Notes under the pieces: model-generated
What the model was told of the DNA's origin: nothing
The model's database searches: none
Seen by the model: only the letters and a program-made list of their open reading frames with translations
Made by a program: the position numbers and the translations under genes
Source of the DNA: Rothia endophytica
GTDB lineage: Bacteria; Actinomycetota; Actinomycetes; Actinomycetales; Micrococcaceae
Direction of reading: 5' to 3'
DNA length: 64,000 bases
NCBI RefSeq assembly: GCF_928381505.1
Contig: NZ_CAKMSJ010000001.1
Coordinates: forward strand, 1-64,000
Shown here: positions 25,312 to 33,403 of the stretch, in pieces
Layout of the letters: each line of letters starts with the position of its first letter
Numbering within the stretch: position 1 is the stretch's first letter

Positions 25312-25914
25312 TTATTTATTGGAGGTGCTAATTCCCATCTGCTGATCGACGCACTGCTCAAATGCAACCTGATCATCAGTGTAATCAGCACATTCAAAAG
25401 CAGCACTACCTACCCAGCCAAAGAAAACGCCCATAGCGATAGCGGCGATGATGCCCAGAGTGCTGAGGACGATGCCGGTAATAGCCATGCCCTTACCGTC
25501 TGCCTGCCCCTTGTTAGCTTTTACCAGAGCCACGATACCAAGAATCAGACCAATCAGGCCAAAAGTACCACCAATAACGGTCCAGCCGCTGAGGAAGGCA
25601 AGAATACCTAGCACCAGCGCTGCAATAGCCAGGCCCTTCGGCTTAGGCTGCTGGTAAGTGTTGTAACCGTTAGCTCCGTAGGTTGGCTGCTGGTAGCCCT
25701 GTGAGTAGTCAGTGGCAGGCTGGTTGTAGCCTTGCTGCTGAGTTCCGTTGTAGGAAGGGGCATTTGTTGAATAGTCAGTTGGGGTGCTATCAGCAGCTGC
25801 CTGTGATCCAGCCTGGCTAGTTGACTCAGGCTGGCCGTCCTTGTTTCCTGCAGCAGAGTACTGCCCGGGTACGTATTCGCCGTAAGGATTTTCGTTGTTA
25901 TTGCCGGTGGTCAT
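25312..25914 (-). CDS. DUF4190-type small membrane protein with Gln/Tyr-rich N-terminus
   Basis: A 200-residue protein. The first 95 residues are low-complexity (Asn, Gln, Tyr, Ser, Pro), with repeated YxQ and QQPxYG-like units. Two hydrophobic hairpin segments follow (about residues 98-135 and 145-170). The short tail contains two cysteines (FECADYTDD, EQCVDQQ). The layout is close to that of the gene at 23565-24095, suggesting paralogy. The function is unknown. It starts about 30 bases after smpB, with AAGGAG before the ATG, so it is probably read from the prfB-smpB transcript. Confidence 0.82.
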   Translation of the reverse strand: MTTGNNNENPYGEYVPGQYSAAGNKDGQPESTSQAGSQAAADSTPTDYSTNAPSYNGTQQQGYNQPATDYSQGYQQPTYGANGYNTYQQPKPKGLAIAALVLGILAFLSGWTVIGGTFGLIGLILGIVALVKANKGQADGKGMAITGIVLSTLGIIAAIAMGVFFGWVGSAAFECADYTDDQVAFEQCVDQQMGISTSNK

Positions 25915-25943
25915 TGTTTACTCCTTGAGTGTTTGGTTGTGTC

Positions 25944-26432
25944 TTAGCCAAGGTTCTTATAGCGCATAGCCCTGTGAGCTTCAAGGTTATCCTGTCGCTC
26001 ACGAAGTGCTTGGCGCTTATCGTAATCGCGTTTACCGGTGACTAGCGCGATTTCTACCTTGGCTTTACCCTTCGTGAAATAAAGCTTGAGCGGCACTACT
26101 GTGTAGCCACTTTCGCGTAGTTTCTGGGCAATTCTATTAAGTTCACTGCGGTGCAACAGCAGTTTACGCCGGCGGCGGGCTGCATGGTTAGTCCATGAAC
26201 CGCGGCCATACTCTGCGATATGGATATTCTCAAGCCATAGTTCATCGCCGTACATCTGGCAGAAACCATCGGTCAGGGATGCTCCACCATCTCGCAGGGA
26301 TTTGACCTCTGTACCTAGGAGCACCAAGCCGGCCTCCCACGTTTCGATGATGTTGTAATTGTGCCGAGCCCGGCGGTTGGAGGCGACGGTACTATTATTT
26401 GGGTCAGCCTTAACGGGTTTTTTCTTAGCCAT
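25944..26432 (-). CDS. smpB: SsrA-binding protein SmpB
   Basis: A 162-residue tmRNA-binding protein required for trans-translation. Family signatures include ARHNYNIIETWEAGLVLLGTEVKSLR at about residues 22-50, GSWTNH, HRSELNRI, and the GKRDYDKRQALRERQ tail that enters the decoding centre. The length is typical. It follows prfB by two bases, so the two are co-transcribed. In most actinobacteria ftsE and ftsX lie between these two genes; they are absent here. Confidence 0.96.
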   Translation of the reverse strand: MAKKKPVKADPNNSTVASNRRARHNYNIIETWEAGLVLLGTEVKSLRDGGASLTDGFCQMYGDELWLENIHIAEYGRGSWTNHAARRRRKLLLHRSELNRIAQKLRESGYTVVPLKLYFTKGKAKVEIALVTGKRDYDKRQALRERQDNLEAHRAMRYKNLG

Positions 26433-26434
26433 TC

Positions 26435-27559
26435 TTACTCTTCGTCTTTTCTTTCAGCTCGCGCAGCAGCTCGCCATCGTACCCCAGCATCAATAAAGCT
26501 ATCCAACCCTCCGTCAAAGACGGCGCTGGGGTTGCCTTCCTCATGGTTAGTGCGTAGATCTTTAACCATCTGGTAGGGGTTTAGTACGTATGAACGCATT
26601 TGATCGCCCCAGCTTGCCTTAACATCGCCGGCGAGTTCTTTCTTCCGGGCGTCTTCTTGCTCTTTTTGGAGTAGTAAGAGCCGTGATTGAAGCACTCTTA
26701 GGGCCGCTGCCCGGTTTTGAATCTGAGACTTTTCATTTTGCATCGAGACAACTATTCCGGTGGGAATATGCGTCATGCGAACCGCTGAGTCAGTAGTGTT
26801 AACTGACTGACCACCTGGTCCAGATGACCTAAACACATCAATTTTTAACTCGTTCTCAGGGATATCTACGTGGTCAGTCTGCTCAATGAGGGGTATGACC
26901 TCAACTGCCGCAAAACTGGTCATTCGTTTCCCTTGGCTATTGAAGGGTGAGATACGAACAAGCCGGTGTGTACCAGCTTCAACAGAGAGACGTCCGAAGG
27001 CGAAGGGGGCTTTGACCTCGAAGGTCGCTGATTTGAGTCCGGCTTCTTCAGCATAGGAGGTATCCAAGATGCTAACATCGAACCCGTTGCGTTCAGCCCA
27101 GCGGGTGTACATCCGCAGTAGCATTTCAGCGAAGTCAGCTGCATCAACACCACCGGCGCCGGCGCGGATCGTAACTACAGCATCACGCTGGTCGTACTCC
27201 CCAGAGAGCAGGGTTAGTACTTCAAGCTCAGCCAGCTTGGCACGAATAGTGCCTAGCTCTTTTTCGGCATCTGCAAGTGCTTCAGCATCGCTGTCTTCTT
27301 CGCTGAGCTCAACCATGATCTCAAGGTCATCTAGCGCTTCTTCAAGTTTGAGGAGGCGGGCTAGGTCCGCTTGTTTATGAGAGAGCGATGATGTTACTTT
27401 TTGGGCGTTCTCAGGGTCATCCCAAAGCTCGGGGGCACCGGCTTGTTCTGAAAGCTCTTCAATGGCACGACGCATACCCTCGATGTCGCTTACCTCTGCG
27501 ATAGAAGTGTAGGTTGATCGAAGTTCTCTGATTTCAGCTGAAAAGTCTGTGGATGCCAT
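26435..27559 (-). CDS. prfB: Peptide chain release factor 2
   Basis: A 374-residue class I release factor that reads UGA and UAA. The tripeptide anticodon SPF (in [11 protein letters not shown]) marks it as RF2, and GGQ ([17 protein letters not shown]) is the peptidyl-transfer motif. The coding frame is continuous from ATG at 27559, with no in-frame early UGA, so there is no programmed +1 frameshift of the E. coli type. This is usual in high-GC Gram-positives. The gene precedes smpB with a two-base gap and lies downstream of the Tad genes. Confidence 0.95.
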   Translation of the reverse strand: MASTDFSAEIRELRSTYTSIAEVSDIEGMRRAIEELSEQAGAPELWDDPENAQKVTSSLSHKQADLARLLKLEEALDDLEIMVELSEEDSDAEALADAEKELGTIRAKLAELEVLTLLSGEYDQRDAVVTIRAGAGGVDAADFAEMLLRMYTRWAERNGFDVSILDTSYAEEAGLKSATFEVKAPFAFGRLSVEAGTHRLVRISPFNSQGKRMTSFAAVEVIPLIEQTDHVDIPENELKIDVFRSSGPGGQSVNTTDSAVRMTHIPTGIVVSMQNEKSQIQNRAAALRVLQSRLLLLQKEQEDARKKELAGDVKASWGDQMRSYVLNPYQMVKDLRTNHEEGNPSAVFDGGLDSFIDAGVRWRAAARAERKDEE

Positions 27560-27652
27560 GGGTATTAAGCCTATCTGAAATTCATAAGCTCTGTGAGTTT
27601 CTAACCGACGTTTTACTCAAGGGCAGAAAGTAGAGCAGCGGGGAGGTTTTCC

Positions 27653-28150
27653 CTACTGTTGCTGGGTGGTCTGAACGCGGGCTCTACCGGTAACGGTGAT
27701 GAGGACGCCATCAGGAACCACCACCGACAGCAAGGGCGGGTGGGCTGTTGAGTTCAGTACCACTACAGCAGTATTGGAATTAGAAACACCTGTAGCGGGG
27801 TTAATGACCAGATTATTAAAATCAGATGCTGCACCGCTCTCCCCGATAAAGGTTTGGACCGTTGAGTTAACCGTTGTAGGGTTGAGCCGGGCCACAGCCT
27901 CATCTGCTCCGGCAGAGCTGATGCCTTCTACCCGCTGAGCAGCAGCGCTGGCACTTTGATCGGCCAGTGCCTGAAGTCGGTGTCGTTCCAGATACACTGA
28001 GCTCACAGCCACCACCGTGGAGGCTACTAATAAAAGCACGAGGCAGAGACCCACAATGAGCAGTAGGATACTGCCCTTCTCGCTGTCTTCAGTGACTTTA
28101 TTGTTAGGCTTTGTCAGCAAAGTTCTTTCTTTTAGGCGGGCTGCAGTCAT
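27653..28150 (-). CDS. TadG-like pilus assembly protein (Tad locus)
   Basis: A 165-residue protein with one N-terminal membrane segment after EKG (residues about 28-52, ILLLIVGLCLVLLLVAS). A QALADQSASAAAQRVEG helix follows, the Asp/Ala-rich stretch typical of the TadE/TadG-like family (putative Flp pilus-assembly region). It is the last gene of the tadA-to-tadG string, and its start overlaps the stop of the preceding gene by one base. It is predicted to be a minor pseudopilin or assembly protein at the membrane. Confidence 0.78.
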   Translation of the reverse strand: MTAARLKERTLLTKPNNKVTEDSEKGSILLLIVGLCLVLLLVASTVVAVSSVYLERHRLQALADQSASAAAQRVEGISSAGADEAVARLNPTTVNSTVQTFIGESGAASDFNNLVINPATGVSNSNTAVVVLNSTAHPPLLSVVVPDGVLITVTGRARVQTTQQQ

Positions 28151-28650
28151 TATGAGTAGAGACCTCCCCAGCTAATCGCTTGAGAAGTCATCGTTGCAAT
28201 GGTTGGGGCACCTGGCCAGGGTATAAGCGGCAACTGCACTTCGATTGAGACACTGACCGTTAGGCGCTCGCCGTTGGCGCAGGTATCTTCGCACCCAAGC
28301 TGAGTGCTGACCTTGCTCGCGTCCACGCCGTAGTCACTGGCCGCCCGCTCAGCAATTGATTGGGCAGCGCCCTGACCTCTTAGGCCAGGTTGCACCTGTT
28401 GCAAATACTGAAGAGACTGCTGACTAGCATTGGAAGCTGCAAAAGCTCCAGACTGGAGAGCGAAAACGGAGATGAGAAAATACATGGTGGGTAGCATTAG
28501 CATGGTACCCAGCACTATGAACTCAATCAGAGCATTTCCACTTTCGTGATGGTCCACCGCTGCAGAGGGCAGTTCATAGGGTTGCCCCTTAGCTCCAGTA
28601 GATTCTGCGCGTTTGATCAGCCTGGCCACGTCACTGCTGAACCACGGCAT
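28150..28650 (-). CDS. TadE-like pseudopilin (second copy)
   Basis: A 166-residue protein with a prepilin-like segment: ESG followed by NALIEFIVLGTML, where the Glu five residues after the Gly fits type III processing by a TadV-type peptidase. The N-terminal leader of about 38 residues is longer than usual. The globular domain contains CEDTC, a possible disulfide. The start overlaps the end of the first tadE-like gene by 20 bases; a shorter start is possible. It is predicted to be a minor component of the Flp pilus. Confidence 0.8.
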   Translation of the reverse strand: MPWFSSDVARLIKRAESTGAKGQPYELPSAAVDHHESGNALIEFIVLGTMLMLPTMYFLISVFALQSGAFAASNASQQSLQYLQQVQPGLRGQGAAQSIAERAASDYGVDASKVSTQLGCEDTCANGERLTVSVSIEVQLPLIPWPGAPTIATMTSQAISWGGLYS

Positions 28651-29011
28651 GGCCGGTCACCTCCCAGGAAGTGATAAAACCAAAAGGACCTAGTAAGGGA
28701 ACAGGTGCTTGAATACGTACCTCAACAGCAGGTACGCCCTGCCAGTCAGTAATTCCTGTGGTGACATCTGCTTGGTAGGAGTCCGGCAGAACACTGTATA
28801 GGAGCTCTGTAGCTCTAGCGCCACCATCTTCTGGCTGTCGATCAAGTAGCGCTCCGTACCGAGCGCCTTGCGAGGCGGCGTCCTGCACCACATTTTTTGT
28901 GAACATAGCAAACGCTATTTGTAGGACGCCCAAAAAGAGTAAGACCACCATAGCCGAAACCATGACGAACTCGGCGGTAGCGTTACCTCTTTGAAGATCC
29001 TCGCGAATCAT
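28631..29011 (-). CDS. tadE: TadE-like pseudopilin
   Basis: A 126-residue protein with a classic TadE N-terminus: RGNATAEFVMVSAMVVLLFL, in which cleavage after the Gly would place Glu at +5 and Phe at +6. The extracytoplasmic part (about 90 residues) has the KNVVQDAASQGARYGALL helix common to the family. It is located four bases downstream of the Flp-like gene and is co-transcribed with the Tad ATPase and membrane genes. Confidence 0.85.
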   Translation of the reverse strand: MIREDLQRGNATAEFVMVSAMVVLLFLGVLQIAFAMFTKNVVQDAASQGARYGALLDRQPEDGGARATELLYSVLPDSYQADVTTGITDWQGVPAVEVRIQAPVPLLGPFGFITSWEVTGHAVVQQ

Positions 29012-29015
29012 ATCT

Positions 29016-29225
29016 TTAGCGGCTCAGCATCGACATAGCGTTATTGAACATCCCGACAAGTGCATCTTGAGCAACCACAAGAATCGCAGCGACCAGAATT
29101 GCGGTCATCATGGTAATCATGACCCAGCCAGGTACATCCCCTCGCTCGCTGTGGTCTTCTGAGGGGTGCGGGGCAAAAAGAGCCAGCATCACTTTCAGGT
29201 AGGCTTCGTTCATAAGATTCTTCAT
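29016..29225 (-). CDS. Flp-like major pilin candidate
   Basis: A 69-residue protein with a 28-29 residue charged leader and a single hydrophobic segment (GDVPGWVMITMMTAILVAAI). Size and position between tadC and tadE fit the major Flp pilin. Flp proteins normally have Glu and Tyr at positions 5 and 6 after the cleavage Gly. Here these are Trp and Val (counting from G|DVPGWV), so processing may be atypical or the protein may act differently. An AAGGAACC-type site precedes the ATG. Confidence 0.72.
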   Translation of the reverse strand: MKNLMNEAYLKVMLALFAPHPSEDHSERGDVPGWVMITMMTAILVAAILVVAQDALVGMFNNAMSMLSR

Positions 29226-29265
29226 AGTGGGGTTCCTTCTTTTCGATATAGATGTAAGTAGGTGG

Positions 29266-30198
29266 TCAAAAATTTAGATTGAGAAGTGAGATACCTGGGA
29301 ACATCGCAAACAACACGGTGAGTGGCAAGATAAGGAAAACAACCGGTGTCATCATGCCGATTTCTTTCTTACCAGCTGTTTCCATAAGCTCTCGTTTAGC
29401 GTTATCCCTGACGTCCTGGGCTTGAGCTCGAAGGACATCAGCTAACGGCGTTCCTCTCTCGATAGCCACAATGAGACCATCTACGAATCGAGATAAAGCT
29501 GCGACGGAAGTTCTATGAGAAAAGCTCTGCAAGGCACTCAGAAGACTTTCTCCAGAACGAGTCAGGGCTAAAATCTTACGGAATTCCTTTGAAAGCTCGC
29601 CGTTTGAGCTGCGCACCACCCGTTCAAGAGAACCAATCGCTGACTCACCAGCTGTTACCGACAGTGCCATTAGTTCAGCCAGCGCAGGGAACTCGGCAAG
29701 CATTGCCTTCTCACGCTTATTGATCTGCTGAGTCAACCAGTAGTCTCTACCCAGGAAACCGCAGGCGCCAGCCAGTAGTACTAGAATCAGACCGGTTATT
29801 ATTCCTACCTGTCCCCTTACCGCACCCATCACCACAAAAAACAGTGCTAGGGTCAGAGCTCCAATGCTCCACAGAACTTGCTGCACGCGGTATTCAGAGA
29901 CGGTGAGTCCGCCTCCCAACTGCTCAATACGTTTCTCCAGAGAAGCGGTATCAAGGCTGCTCCTACCCAGGGTCTTGTACATTGTCTCAATGGCCGGTGC
30001 CAGCATAGCGGTAAACCCACCGTATAAACCTTCGGGTAAACTGCGAAACTCACTCACCGAATTTTTTCTTAGTTCAGCTGCCCGAAGTTGAGGGGCAATA
30101 CGCTCAGAAAAGTCCTCGGTTCGGTGTACCAGCGTGCTGAGAATAATAAGCCAAAGGCCGCAGGCTAAGCTCAACGCCAAGATAACTTCGAGATTCAT
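29266..30198 (-). CDS. tadC: Tad pilus inner-membrane platform protein TadC
   Basis: A 310-residue type II secretion F-domain protein. Hydrophobic segments lie near the N-terminus (LALSLACGLWLIILST), at about 110-160, and at the C-terminus (MMTPVVFLILPLTVLFAMFPG). The F domain with ERGTPLADVLRAQAQDVRDNAKRE sits at about 230-280. With TadB it forms the membrane platform on which the TadA ATPase acts. The start overlaps the tadB stop by four bases. Confidence 0.9.
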   Translation of the reverse strand: MNLEVILALSLACGLWLIILSTLVHRTEDFSERIAPQLRAAELRKNSVSEFRSLPEGLYGGFTAMLAPAIETMYKTLGRSSLDTASLEKRIEQLGGGLTVSEYRVQQVLWSIGALTLALFFVVMGAVRGQVGIITGLILVLLAGACGFLGRDYWLTQQINKREKAMLAEFPALAELMALSVTAGESAIGSLERVVRSSNGELSKEFRKILALTRSGESLLSALQSFSHRTSVAALSRFVDGLIVAIERGTPLADVLRAQAQDVRDNAKRELMETAGKKEIGMMTPVVFLILPLTVLFAMFPGISLLNLNF

Positions 30199-31055
30199 GC
30201 CAGCACCCGCTTTTCTTCAGGCAGCGCACCTATTCTCATCATCAGTCTGTAAGCAAAAATTGTAATGAGCAGGCCACCACCAAGAACGACGAATCCAGCC
30301 ACACTGTTATAGATTTTTAGGGTGCTGGGTTGAGTCGCCATAAGGCCCAGAACTACCCATGGGGCAACACAGGCCAGGCGGGCTGCATTGACTGTCCACG
30401 ATTGACGAGCCTCGAGTTCAGAGCGGGTTCTGGTATTTTCTCGAAGGAACATACTCAGCGTTCCTAATAGTCGCCCTAAATCAGTACCACCAACCTCACG
30501 CGTTACTTTAAGAGCTTCGATGATGTTATCTGCTGTAGGGTCGCTGAGCCGCGTCTTAAGACGTTCCAGTGCAGGAACAAACTCGCCACTAGCCCTATAG
30601 TCTGAAGCAAAAGCTGCGAAAGCTGGCCTGAGTGGTTCGGGGCCGCGGTGTTTGAGTTGCATCAGAGCTTCCGGAAGGGACATTCCGGCTCTGATAGCAG
30701 ACCTTAGATGGTCCACCGCATCTGGCCACAGATCCCGTAACACAGCTTGTCTACGCTTTGCGCGGTAACGCACCACCGTCCGGGGTAAAAAGATTCCTAT
30801 TACACCACAAATGATCGCCAGTGGAACTATGCCTGTGAGCGCCAATGCGATAATCATGAGGAAGAGAGTAGCCACTAGCGACATCGCGAAGAATAACTTA
30901 ACCGATATCTTCTCAAGATCAGCTTGCCGCAACATAGTCTGCAAGCTGGATGCCTTGCGTACCTTCAAGGGCTTATTCTGGGTTTCCTGCCAAAAAGACA
31001 TCCAGATAAAGAGGAACCCAACTCCCATCATCAAACCCATAATGACGCTTATCAT
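30195..31055 (-). CDS. tadB: Tad pilus inner-membrane platform protein TadB
   Basis: A 286-residue membrane protein with a type II secretion F domain (DHLRSAIRAGMSLPEALMQL at about 110-135; TREVGGTDLGRLLGTLSMFLREN near 185). Hydrophobic segments lie at the N-terminus, near residues 55-90, and at the C-terminus. It is the partner of TadC in the platform. The start overlaps the tadA stop by four bases, which indicates translational coupling. Confidence 0.9.
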   Translation of the reverse strand: MISVIMGLMMGVGFLFIWMSFWQETQNKPLKVRKASSLQTMLRQADLEKISVKLFFAMSLVATLFLMIIALALTGIVPLAIICGVIGIFLPRTVVRYRAKRRQAVLRDLWPDAVDHLRSAIRAGMSLPEALMQLKHRGPEPLRPAFAAFASDYRASGEFVPALERLKTRLSDPTADNIIEALKVTREVGGTDLGRLLGTLSMFLRENTRTRSELEARQSWTVNAARLACVAPWVVLGLMATQPSTLKIYNSVAGFVVLGGGLLITIFAYRLMMRIGALPEEKRVLA

Positions 31056-32302
31056 GCTGAATCCCCGGTGTGGCTGAGAAGGGTCTCTGGGGAATAACCC
31101 GCCCTCCTAAATTTATCCTGAGAAGGTGTTTCTGAGGCAATACATACAAGGCGGCCCTCACGCTGAGTGAAGAGGGTCGAAGTCTCAATTATTCCGTTCT
31201 CGACCCTGTGACCTACAGCCACGATTTCTTCTACTCGCCGTTTACCGTGTAGGTCACGGGTACAGTGAACCACAAGATCAAAGCATGATGCTACGGTCGG
31301 AACCACGAAGCCCGATGAGATATTGTCACCGGCGAGCAAGGGCAGGGTGCAAATTTTGGTTATTGCGTCCCTGGCAGAGTTGGCATGGATTGTACACAGA
31401 CCGGGTAAGCCAGAGTTGAGAGCGATGAGCATATCAAGGGATTCTGCTTCGCGGACTTCGCCGATGATGAGGCGGTCAGGCCGCATACGCAACGCTTCCT
31501 TAACAAGACGTCGCAGGGGAATTTCGCCCTGTCCCTCAAGGTTAGGTTGTCTGCATTGCATATTGACGACGTCCCTTAAGGGTATTTTGAGCTCAAAAAT
31601 CTCTTCGCATGTCACAACTCGTTCCCGCATACCAATGGAGGCTGCTAAACAGTTCAGCATGGTGGTTTTACCAGCCTGCGTAGCACCCGAGACAAGAACG
31701 TTAAGACCACTAGCAATGGCAGCATCAAGAAAGCGAGCAGCCTCTGGCGAGAGTGAACCTAGCTTCACGAGATCGTTGAGACGGGTTGCTCTGGCAATGA
31801 ACTTCCTGATGTTCACAGACCAGTGCTTCCTGGTGATATCGGGGATTACAACGTGCAGCCTGGACCCATCAGGCAGGGAGCTGTCGACGAAAGGGGTACT
31901 AAGGTCGAGACGGCGCCCAGAGGTTTTGAGCATTCGCTCAACCAACGCCCTAATTTGTTGATCGTCCAGAGAGACACCGGTTAGCTCAGATTCTCCTCCC
32001 CGAGCGACAAATACCTCGGTTGGTGAATTGATCCAGATTTCTTCAATATCAGGATCATCAAGAAACTTTTGGATTTCACCAAACCCACACACTCTGTCGA
32101 AAAGCACGTGGTGAAGAGGCGCAAGGTTATCGACTCTAGGAACAATCCCCCTGAGCATTCTCTGCTCGTAGGAATCGATAGCTCTGGTGATGAGTTTTCT
32201 GGCCTCATCAGGTTGGGTCAGGGGATCAATATTGCTCTGACGCACGAGGTCACGTACGTCCATCTCAAGCAGTCGTTCAGCTTCAATTACGGACACTGTC
32301 AT
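31052..32302 (-). CDS. tadA: Tad/Flp pilus assembly ATPase TadA (CpaF)
   Basis: A 416-residue secretion ATPase of the VirB11/GspE superfamily that powers Flp pilus assembly from the cytosol. Walker A is SGATQAGKTTMLN near residue 210, followed by the Asp-box-like region (VTCEEIFELKI), Walker B RLIIGEVREAES near 280, and TIHANSARDAI near 300. The ATG at 32302 is only one base after AAGGGGG; GTG two codons later (32296) has better spacing and may be the true start. It is first in the seven-gene tad string. Confidence 0.93.
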   Translation of the reverse strand: MTVSVIEAERLLEMDVRDLVRQSNIDPLTQPDEARKLITRAIDSYEQRMLRGIVPRVDNLAPLHHVLFDRVCGFGEIQKFLDDPDIEEIWINSPTEVFVARGGESELTGVSLDDQQIRALVERMLKTSGRRLDLSTPFVDSSLPDGSRLHVVIPDITRKHWSVNIRKFIARATRLNDLVKLGSLSPEAARFLDAAIASGLNVLVSGATQAGKTTMLNCLAASIGMRERVVTCEEIFELKIPLRDVVNMQCRQPNLEGQGEIPLRRLVKEALRMRPDRLIIGEVREAESLDMLIALNSGLPGLCTIHANSARDAITKICTLPLLAGDNISSGFVVPTVASCFDLVVHCTRDLHGKRRVEEIVAVGHRVENGIIETSTLFTQREGRLVCIASETPSQDKFRRAGYSPETLLSHTGDSA

Positions 32303-32343
32303 TCCCCCTTATCCCAGCTCTCGAGCCCTCCGATACAAGCACA

Positions 32344-32373
32344 AACATAGCCTTGATGTGGCGAAATATCCAA
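32344..32373 (-). promoter_or_regulatory. Candidate tad operon promoter
   Basis: On the minus strand TTGGAT (32368-32373) and TATGTT (32344-32349) are spaced by 18 bases, giving a leader of about 35 bases before tadA. The gap from 32303 to 32623 also holds two dyads and the wzt terminator, and no gene was seen. Confidence 0.55.
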
Positions 32374-32401
32374 ACCTAGTCATCGGGCTGTGGATAACCT
32401 C

Positions 32402-32443
32402 CTACTTGAAGTAGCAGAACGCATCTAGCTACTAATCAGTAGC
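32402..32443. promoter_or_regulatory. Twin dyads upstream of the tad promoter
   Basis: CTACTTGAAGTAG (32402-32414) and GCTACTAATCAGTAGC (32428-32443) are both perfect inverted repeats with the same half-site (CTACT/AGTAG). Their centres are about 27 bases apart. They lie just upstream of the -35, where an activator would bind. Confidence 0.55.
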
Positions 32444-32560
32444 CATCCTTTGACTAGGAGGAATAGATTTAGCCTCATTTTGGGGTGACTTGGGGTGAGA
32501 GATGTACACATAGAACTGTAAATTCGTAACATATTGACACAATTTTCGACCATAGCTTCT

Positions 32561-32598
32561 AAAAAGGCACCCACTGAACGATATGTTCAGTGGGTGCC
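32561..32598 (-). terminator. Terminator of the glf-glfT2-wzm-wzt operon
   Basis: GGCACCCACTGAAC and GTTCAGTGGGTGCC form a perfect 14-bp stem around five bases, followed on the minus strand by TTTTT. Confidence 0.93.
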
Positions 32599-32623
32599 CT
32601 ACTAGTAAGAACTAGTGGTTACT

Positions 32624-33397
32624 CTACATCTCTCCGCGCAGTACCTTGATAGCGTCATCGATATGCCCATCAAAACTAAGGTTGCCTTTCTCCAAAACCA
32701 CACCGCGGTCACAAATCTTTGAGACCAAGTCAAGGTCGTGACTCACGACCACCAGGGTCTTGCCTTCTGCACACAGCTCTCTAATCTTGCCAATACATTT
32801 TTTCTGGAAGGGTTCATCGCCTACGGCGAGGATTTCATCCACCAAGAAAATCTCTGGATCGGTATGAACAGCCACCGCGAACGCCAATCGCAGGTACATA
32901 CCTGAAGAATAAAATTTGACCTCGGTATCAATGAATTCACCAATTTCTGAGAATTCAACGATTTGGTCAAACTTAGCCTCAATCTGTTCCTTCTCCATGC
33001 CGAGAATTGCAGCGTTGAGATAGACGTTATCTCGTCCAGTGAGGTCGGGGTGGAAGCCCGCACCAACCTCGATCAGGCCAGCGATACGGCCGCGCGTCAG
33101 CACTTCTCCCCCATCAGGGTGCATTACTCCAGAGATAAGTTTGAGCAGAGTTGATTTACCAGAGCCGTTAAAGCCGAGTAGAGCTACCCGCTCCCCCTCG
33201 CGCACGTCTACCGTTACACCGTTCAGTGCATTGAACTTTTCGTTCAGGTCGCCCTTACGCCCCTTAATGAGCCAGATAAAGGCTTCCTTCATAGAGCGAG
33301 TATGGCGGAGCACAAAACGTTTAACCAGAGAGTCAACGCGAATCACCACTGCGGCGTCCGGCGAAACCGGTGGCAGGTTCATTTCTTCAATCTTCAC
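32624..33397 (-). CDS. Polysaccharide ABC exporter ATPase (Wzt, short form)
   Basis: A 257-residue ATP-binding subunit. Walker A is LGFNGSGKST near residue 77, the signature region is KFYSSGMYLRLAFAVAVH, Walker B is IFLVDEILAVGD, and the switch region is VVSHD. YRAKRMKEAF-like residues at the N-terminus (FVLRHTRSMKEAFIWL) are typical of TagH/Wzt/RfbE exporters. It lacks the C-terminal carbohydrate-binding domain of E. coli O9a Wzt, so export would not depend on a modified chain end. The closest analogue by context is the mycobacterial galactan exporter. It is co-transcribed with the permease six bases upstream. Confidence 0.88.
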   Translation of the reverse strand: MKIEEMNLPPVSPDAAVVIRVDSLVKRFVLRHTRSMKEAFIWLIKGRKGDLNEKFNALNGVTVDVREGERVALLGFNGSGKSTLLKLISGVMHPDGGEVLTRGRIAGLIEVGAGFHPDLTGRDNVYLNAAILGMEKEQIEAKFDQIVEFSEIGEFIDTEVKFYSSGMYLRLAFAVAVHTDPEIFLVDEILAVGDEPFQKKCIGKIRELCAEGKTLVVVSHDLDLVSKICDRGVVLEKGNLSFDGHIDDAIKVLRGEM

Positions 33398-33403
33398 GCT
33401 GTA

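Noticed and set aside
26435-27559. A programmed +1 frameshift in prfB
   Set aside because: The frame is open from the ATG to the end with no early in-frame UGA, so none is needed.
32535-32561. TTGACA-containing plus-strand promoter downstream of wzt
   Set aside because: No good -10 is at the right distance, and transcription would only be antisense to wzt.
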